A stretch of DNA of 64,000 nucleotides from Gigantopelta aegis (taxonomy: Eukaryota > Mollusca > Gastropoda > Neomphalida > Peltospiridae), in contig NC_054702.1 of the NCBI RefSeq assembly GCF_016097555.1, positions 85,766,610-85,830,609 of the forward strand, written 5' to 3'. Both the position numbers and the translations under genes were made by a program. Below, piece by piece: positions 56,983 through 64,000 of this stretch. The notes beneath the pieces were generated by a model that was given only the letters and a program-made list of their open reading frames with translations, was not told the DNA's origin and did not search any database. How positions within the stretch are numbered: position 1 is the stretch's first letter; every line of letters begins with the position of its first letter.

Positions 56983-57463
56983 TTGTGTTTCTTATATGTT
57001 ACTATAAAGTGGTTAATATCAATATATTAAGAAATTAAGAAAACACTGACATGTTAAGACAGTTTACTAAGACAAACTGTATTTTTATACAGAATGGAGT
57101 CTCTATCATTGTTACATTTTTTCTTCAAGAGAATGGAATTCATAACAATTGCTTTTTAAAATTATTTAGTTTTTTGTGCCTTTTAGAAACATTAAACACA
57201 AAACAAAACAATTTTAAGGGGATGATATTTCCAAACTACAGATTAATAACACAATTAACCACAATGGTGGGTTTTTTTTTTGGGGGGGGGGGGGTTTAAC
57301 GTCAAGTAATATAACTGTAATATGTGATATATCTTTTATCCATGTTCACGTATGACAGTGTGCAGTGAAAGGTTGCAATTATGTTCATACCATTGTAAGA
57401 CGCTTTGGGATTTTTCATTTCTCTCGACAAAACATGTTCACCGCCTGACTCATGTTCTCTTAC

Positions 57464-57514
57464 ATGTAGAGACCGAAATCGCTCTAGAAAAGTTGCCAAA
57501 TCATTCCGAGTTTC
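57464..57514 (-). CDS. ParB-like gene 2, exon 3 (51 nt)
   Basis: Strong acceptor gttttgttttgcag and donor CTACAT|gtaaga give a 51-nt exon coding ETRNDLATFLERFRSLH. It is in phase 0 at both ends, so it can be included or skipped between exons 2 and 4 without changing frame. The counterpart is not seen in gene 1. Confidence 0.55.
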
Positions 57515-57833
57515 CTGCAAAACAAAACGAATGAACTCTGGAATATATCATTATGAACGAATTAAATTGAGAATGGTTTTATTTTCAGTTCATATTTAAC
57601 AGTCCAATAACAATGTTAATCACCGAACAGCAGAAGTTTAAAATGGGCAGAGTTAGACAAATAATGCATTCTTATCAGAAAGAGCAAGTTAGGAGCAAGG
57701 AATATTTTGTATGCACCATCCCACAGACAGTATAGCACATACCACAGCCTTTGCTGTCACAGTCTATTGGGGTGGGTGTGAAAAAGATGTTTTACCAATT
57801 TAAGGAAACTTGTTTGTGGTTAAGCCACCATGA

Positions 57834-58011
57834 CAGGCCCGTAGCCAGGATTTTGAGAGGAGGGTGGTCGTTTAGGCTTATGGTGAGGCAAGAAGTGCCT
57901 CACGCCCGAGTTGCTTAGGGGGTTCCCGGGGCATATTGAACAAAAAAAACAGTGGGGGGGGGGGGGGTCGACCGACCCCCTCCCCCGACCTCCCCATTGG
58001 CTACGGGCCTG
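57834..58011. mobile_element. MITE with caggcccgtagccag ends
   Basis: It starts 'caggcccgtagccaggatt' and ends 'attggctacgggcctg', with 'catga' on both sides. Internal G run at 57953-57967. Confidence 0.7.
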
Positions 58012-58296
58012 CATGAAGTGGTTACTACAAATAACATTGTGATCATATTAAATATTAAAATGCTTAGTCAGTGTTACTTAAAGTTAAGGAATCTCTATTA
58101 TAAACGATGAATCAGGTTTTCAAAAATGTTGTTTAAAATAATATTTCTCAGAGAAAAAATGGCATCCATCGTCTTTAGCCAATGAATATGAGACCATAAT
58201 AAAAAGGATGACCTGTTATAAGAATCCAGGTTTCAGCTAATACAATAGGCTTCCTATAAAGTGTCAGTGAATTTAAGTGTAGAAAGTTTTACTTAC

Positions 58297-58373
58297 ATCA
58301 TCTGATGCATATCGTCGAGATGTGGATGATCGAACGCTTTGTTCATGCTGATATGTTTGAGCCCTGGCGTTTT
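58297..58373 (-). CDS. ParB-like gene 2, exon 2 (77 nt)
   Basis: Acceptor gcttctttcag, donor GATGAT|gtaagt. Two bases complete the split codon from exon 1 (G|AA), then NARAQTYQHEQSVRSSTSRR and YASDD follow, ending in phase 0. Confidence 0.7.
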
Positions 58374-58853
58374 CTGAAAGAAGCAAATATATTAAATCGT
58401 GTTCACATACAGATCATTATTCCAAGTCAGAATTACCAAATGTTTGACATCCAATAGCCGATGATTAATAAATGCTCCAGTGGTGTTGTTAGGAGCAAGG
58501 AATATTTTGTATGCACCATCCCACAGACAGTATAGCACATACCACAGCCTTTGCTGGAATGAAAAATAGCCCACTGTCGGGAGTCGATCCTAGACCTACC
58601 GTGCATCAAGTGAGCACTTTACCATTGGGCTACGTCCCGCCTCACAATATATTATATGAATATTCATACATTAATACATATATGCATATATACGTACAAT
58701 ACAGACGTACACGTACATATGTATATATATATATATATACAAAATGTATATATATTTATATATATATGCATTAATACATATATGCATATATACGTACAAT
58801 ACAGACGTACACGTATATATATATACATATATATATACATATACACATACATA

Positions 58854-58917
<64 letters not shown>

Positions 58918-58924
58918 TATATAT
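58374..58924. other. Intron DNA: SINE piece and (at/ac)n microsatellites
   Basis: SINE family A pieces lie at 58430-58645 in mixed orientation. A 60-bp-scale duplication of 'attaatacatatatgcatat' sequence lies at 58670-58820, and (at)n at 58857-58905. ORFs here (IYIYIY, YNTDVHV) are microsatellite translations. Confidence 0.7.
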
Positions 58925-59807
58925 CAGAGATGGGGTAATCATAATCAGTAATCGTAATCGATTGTGATCGATTACATTGCTAATGTAATCGCAATAGTAA
59001 TCGATTACATTGTTTGAGAATGTCATGTAATCGCAATCGTAATCGATTACATTGCTAATGTAATCGTAATCAGCGATTACTTTCATGATTACTCATAATT
59101 ATTTACTAAACTTAGATGTGTTTAGTAACTCCAGTAACAGTGCCTATAGTTAGAAGCAGTACTGGTCAGTCAGTAGAACTGATCTCCCATTGTCTATGTA
59201 TATCAGAGATGGGGCGATTACTGGACAAAAGTAATCGATTACGATTACGATAATTAAATTGATATCTGCACACATATACATGTGCACAAGTTTCTCATTG
59301 CATTTAATTGTTGACATTCTAAAAATGACTATTATTAATGAATCGATTTGCAGTCATGCTTGCTTTGTGCCATATTATAAGGATCCAATTGTATCAGTGA
59401 AAATCGGTGATATATATATCAGAGATGGGGCAATTACTGGACAAAAGTAATCGATTATGATTACGATTACTTTAGAATGTCACGATTACGATTACGATTA
59501 CAAGATAGTTGAAAGTAATCGATTACGAATGCGAATACATTGTCTAGCAAAAAAGACATAATGGATAATTTGGATTATTTATTAAATTATTTCAAACATT
59601 TATAAACGTATGTATACTGCAGGGAGGGAATCAGTTTCCAAAACCAGATTTATTATTCTTAAATTTGGATTATTGAAGAAAAGGTACCCATAACCATAGG
59701 TATAATTATTGTATCAATGCATAACATATATATTTTGTTATATTATTGAATTATCAATTATCAATTACAATCGATTACGATTACTGATTACGATTACTCC
59801 ATCTCTG
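58925..59807. mobile_element. hAT-like element made of TAATCGATTAC arrays, nested copies
   Basis: It starts 'cagagatggggtaatc' and ends 'gattactccatctctg', with atatatat on both sides (weak evidence, as the flank is a microsatellite). New starts 'cagagatggggcgattactg' at 59205 and 'cagagatggggcaattactg' at 59420 indicate copies inserted into copies. More than 15 'gtaatcgattac' palindromes. No ORF. Confidence 0.65.
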
Positions 59808-59825
59808 ATATATATGTGTGTGTGT

Positions 59826-59870
<45 letters not shown>

Positions 59871-62574
59871 CATTATGTCACTCGAGCTCTAGGACAGACA
59901 CACATAGATCAGTTCAATCTATAAACATTTTTGTATATCATTGTTGAACTAAGTAAAACTTGTATCTGAATTTTTTATGTTTTACAGGAGACAAAAAAAC
60001 TGTTTTGGTATAAGTTGATTCAGTGTAACAAATGGTTCTTAAGATCTATAACTTTATGAATAAAGTTATTTTAAACTGATGAATAGTATTTATCAATAAC
60101 TGAATCTGAATGACAGAAATGTCATTTACGAGTATTTCACTGTGAAAATCTGAATTAAACTTTACTTACTAGTTTTTCATATTGATAATTTCTTCATTTA
60201 GTATGACCAGTAGACCTACATTGTTTTTCAAATTACCCTGATACTTAAATCTAGCCATGTAAGGTGTATCATATTATAAACACCGCCAGTCTCAATTGTG
60301 TCCTGGGCCCTGTTCCACAACACAATCTTAGTGCTAAGATCACCTTAGGTGAATAACTATATTATGAGATCGCTTCATGGAACGAGGCCCTGTATCAGTT
60401 AGCGTACTTGCCATGTGTACTTGTACTCATTTTTAACTGTTAAGCCGCGCACATGGCCAGGTGCCCTTTGCTGGACCAGAAATTCCTCATTAAAATTAAT
60501 AAAATAAACATGTCTTGCCCAGCATAAAGGTTGTTCAATTTATCTGACTGTTAATCTGCTGTTGGTAAAAAAAAATTGAAAGTGACCTGCAGGGACGTAT
60601 GCAGGACATTGTGCAGGGGCGGGGGCCTAGACTGTGGTAAGCAATGTTTAGAGAACACTTCTCCGGACAATATTTTGTTTTTTAAATCGCTTAAATCAAG
60701 AGCAGTTCAACAAAGCCTCCTCTCCACCCCAACCCCACACACTTTCTTGACAAGGCTACAACATATAAGGGTCAAATTTTAAAACTGTATTTTCTAGAAA
60801 TGACGATTTGTAATATTCATTAGTATTGTCTGCTACATTCAAGAATGCGGCACAATAATGAATTTATTTTTAAAAATGACCAAAGAAAACATTTTCACTA
60901 GCGATTGCAGATGGTTACAGTAAATGTCTTTGTGAAACTGGCCCCGGTCACCAATAGATTAGGTGTGTCAACGTTTTAATAAACCTTGTATATTAGATCT
61001 TAAAAGTTACATGGTAGGTTTCCTATAGGGTGGCTGTCTGTCACTTTTTAGGGTGTATAACAATATAATGTGTATACAAATTGTTCATTGTCCATTTAAC
61101 TAACAAGAATATTCATCAATGGTTAAGAAAATGTGTCTTTTTAAGAGATTATCCACAAATATTTTCAAAGTAATACTTTTTGTTTTAGCTGAACACACTT
61201 GTCTCACGGAATAAACTAAAATGTTTAAAATCTGGGACATGATTCATAGGTTCAACAATATTTACTTCATCTCAAGGTTACTGGGATTCATGTGAAATGA
61301 AGCCCATAGGTTTAAAAACAGTAACATTCGCCACATTTAAGACTATTGGCATGAATTCGGATACTATTTTAACAGAAATGTTCCCTGGGCTAACAAATGA
61401 CATCTTATTTACTGTGTAACTGGAGGAAATTTTATAATGAGAGATTTTAAAAGAACTTTAAATAAAGATGCATTATCATATTTGCTCTCTTTACATAAAT
61501 AACAATAACAATGAAATAAAATAAAATAAACAAATAATCGATACCATACATCAATTTTGCATATATAATAACTCGATATTGTGAAACCTGTGCAGTGGCT
61601 TCCCAAAGAATCCTTTACCTAAAAACTGAAATTGTACATGAAGTAAACATCAGCTATCCATTAAAATAACCCAGTTCTATATATAGGCGTCGAGTGTACC
61701 TCTTCCCCTTTCCTCAACTATGAAACAGCTAGATGTCTAGATTATATATAAGCACTGCACTTCATCATTTAAAATTAAAATTAATAACTGTTCCTCCTGT
61801 CCTACATAATGGTATTGAAACATGTGTTGCCTTGTCATTGAATGATATTGCATGTATGTTGTCTGCTGCTATCCTAACTTGGACTTTTCCCCTTTATTAT
61901 ATGTCCATGTATAGATACTTTTTCAACCAGCTTCTTAATGTAAGTCCCAGACTTAATTTTTGATAAACCTTTATTTTCTCAAAGATGGTATTTGAAAAAA
62001 AAATTGTTTTGTTGTATTTAAGCTTGGACCTTAAATACGGAAATACCTGGTGGGCCTATACTTCTTTTCTGGTATGCTAGTTTTATCTTGACCACCAGTT
62101 GAATACATAATATGTACATATATACAATATAGACACTTTGGTCACTAAAAATTTACCTTTACCTGATAGAAAAGGTTGAAATATGATGAGGATAAAAATA
62201 ATCAGTTGGAAGATACGAGGTTTTCATAACTGATAAACAGTGGTTTTCAAATACGTGTTTTACTTATTTGATATTTTCCATACTTTCCATTGCCTTAACA
62301 TGTATGAGGTTTTGACAACAAAAAGATAATAGATTTCTGTTTCTGAAAGAATAAAAAAGTGAAAATCGCCAAAATTGCACATACGAGGTTTTCTTATTTC
62401 AGCGACGATATGCATGTCTGATTTCATTGGAGCACATACAACCTTATCAAAACATACCTTCAACTGCGCCTTATATACAGACGCAGTTTGGAATAAGGTA
62501 TTTGTTTTGTCACAAAGCTACTAAGTAAATAGTACAAGCATATTAATTTAACTAATTTAACAAAAGATATATAC
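59808..62574. other. Intron 1 of ParB-like gene 2, non-coding
   Basis: (ta)n at 59840-59865. A hairpin MITE with 'gggccctgttcca' and 'tggaacgaggccc' ends lies at 60307-60390. The rest is AT-rich with nothing recognised. Confidence 0.45.
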
Positions 62575-62953
62575 CTTCTTTGTGCTGTCTAATAATGTTG
62601 CTAGTTTTATAATCCATAAGCGAATCATTACGAATACGGATGGACATTCCCCCACAACGAGTTGTATGCTTTCGAACGAAGTAGTTCAAATCAAACGGTT
62701 TCATATACACTTTCACTTTATTCACTAAACCAGCCGATTCCATTTTTTTCAACAGGTACAAACGGCGATTGCCGTCTACAACGAAATATTGTCCGCCATA
62801 GGTCATCACGTCCATTCGTGGAAGGCGATCTTCTGGCTTCGTGTATCCCAATATGTTTTTCAAAGACGAGTCCAAAGTCTGACCATCTCGAAATGTATGT
62901 TTTACACTGTCTTGTGCATGCAACAGTTCTGACGGTCGAAAGTCACGGTACAT
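62575..62953 (-). CDS. ParB-like gene 2, exon 1 (ParB/sulfiredoxin-like domain)
   Basis: 379 nt from ATG 62953 to donor AGAAG|gtatat, the same length and phase (1) as gene 1 exon 1. It encodes MYRDFRPSELLHAQDSVKHT, FRDGQTLDSSLKNIL, RLPRMDVMTYGGQYFVVDGN, RRLYLLKKMESAG and SIRIRNDSLMD. ATG 62953 is chosen because it aligns with the gene 1 start; the upstream in-frame GTG is not needed. About 75% identical to gene 1 by eye, with the DGNRR loop unchanged, suggesting purifying selection. Downstream exons run at least to 48461. Confidence 0.8.
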
Positions 62954-64000
62954 TGTGACACACACTAGTACTTGGTGCAGCGAATATTAAATATTTTATA
63001 ACTTATTTTATCTCGCCGAATGTTTCTCTGTTAGTGTTTGAATATTCAATCTGTATACAATCCATTGCCTTACGGTACATGAAATGAAACCTAAATCTTG
63101 TCCTTAGTTCTTGAATGTTCGATTCTAAGAAATAAGCTACTACGCAATACTAAATTCCCCGTAAACCGAAAGTGGAAGTTGTATTTGTAGACAGCTACCA
63201 AGAGTTACGTAACATAAATAATATATAACATTTACTTTTGTATTAATAATCAGTGGTATAGGTAGGTGCCAAAAATGGGGGGAGGCACACTTTTATATTT
63301 ACACACTTTTACACTATTATAAAGCAAATATAAAGCAAACTATCTGAAAAGTAGGAGGCACATGCCCCCTTGCCCCTCTCCTCGCTTCTTACGCCAGTGA
63401 TAATTAATGACACTATTTTTGCATGTGCTGTATTTATTATGATAATTAAGTACAAATTTATCGATCCTATGTAATCTTTGTATGATTAACCCAACAACAT
63501 TACATATGTTACAACACAACTCACAAACACAGATAGTATGATCATACTTTATTCTCTGTAACACATGGGGTCACGTTCACGCTTATTGATCTTGTTTGAG
63601 TCGGTTTAGCTTAATTATCCCAATGTGTGAAGCATTATTATGAACAGGCAGAACTTGGGGGACCTTACAAAGTACAAGTAATTTAACCACTACTACTACA
63701 TCATTTAATATGTACGTAATATGTCGGTTTCCGTATACAATATGTCCAACCACGCCACTGTGTATGTGTTACAGGGTTTAACGTGCACATTCCGAGCAAG
63801 TTGTTGTAGCGCACGCCTATCGTGGGCGCAAGTTCTTGCGAACCAAGCCCTTGCGTCCAAGACAGGAACGGGGTGGGAGGAGGGGTAGGCGTGACTCTCG
63901 CTTACAACTTTAGCACTAAATGAGCAATGAAGAACAGCTGTTGTTGTGACCGAGATAAACGAGGCGAAAGAGGCGGCGGCAAATGTTTTAAGTTCTCAGA
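62954..64000. other. 5' flank of ParB-like gene 2 and repeats
   Basis: Positions 63105-63250 match the gene 1 upstream region (42540-42690). An inverted-end MITE lies at about 63251-63400 (agtggtataggtagg ... cttacgccagtg). A copy of the G-rich repeat (tgtagcgcacgcctatcgtgggcgc) lies at 63770-63900. No further gene seen. Confidence 0.5.

Overview
The window looks like non-coding-rich genomic DNA of a lophotrochozoan animal, most likely a mollusc. It is AT-rich and holds genes split into small exons with GT-AG introns. It also holds many tRNA-headed SINE copies with the tail 'gtcgttaaa(t/c)aaaac', terminal-inverted-repeat (TIR) transposons nested in one another, long microsatellites, homopolymer C/G tracts and two 200-base assembly gaps (17245-17444 and 47716-47915). 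The species assignment is an inference from repeat style, not from a diagnostic gene.

Layout. 0-14.7 kb is repeats: fold-back and TIR elements, SINEs, and a nested stack at 9.35-13.14 kb. 14.8-17.0 kb holds an unrecognised proline-rich, partly frameshifted coding region around a 117-base C tract, with a second set of coding-like fragments behind it. 18.45-19.58 kb is a TIR-like element carrying GGACGAATCGTCC-type motifs. 20.6-24.5 kb holds three plus-strand exons resembling the C-terminal part of cap 2'-O-methyltransferase 1 (CMTR1), with a section missing. 28.8-29.0 kb is a TTAA-flanked MITE. From 29.0 to 63 kb the minus strand carries two head-to-tail paralogues of one multi-exon gene. Each starts with a ParB/sulfiredoxin-like domain encoded by a 379-nt first exon (62575-62953 and 42013-42391). 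Each continues through very small exons whose intron phases all fit together and which encode Tyr/Ser/Arg/Pro-rich sequence. In the upstream paralogue a three-exon cassette (84, 81 and 84 nt) is tandemly duplicated.

The standout is 30286-37975: a complete 7.69-kb Polinton/Maverick-like element with a perfect 6-bp target-site duplication (aacata), 5'-AG...CT-3' ends and TIRs of about 770 bp. It sits inside a large intron of the downstream ParB-like gene. It carries four intact, closely packed plus-strand genes, each with its own TATA box: a protein with two PC4-like ssDNA-binding domains, a single-BIR (IAP-type) protein, a small basic protein, and an FtsK/HerA-type (A32-like) packaging ATPase bracketed by two zinc fingers. 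I see no polymerase B, retroviral-type integrase, protease or capsid gene. The right 2.7 kb is non-coding and contains a 469-bp tandem duplication and SINE pieces. The element therefore looks like a deletion derivative, or a compact non-autonomous lineage that kept DNA-binding, anti-apoptosis and packaging functions.

Other mobile fragments include a LINE zinc-binding (zf-RVT) tail at 38.5-38.8 kb, a LINE RNase H domain at 53.3-54.0 kb, an hAT-like element built of TAATCGATTAC arrays at 58.9-59.8 kb, and CGAC-rich repeats at 44-47 kb.
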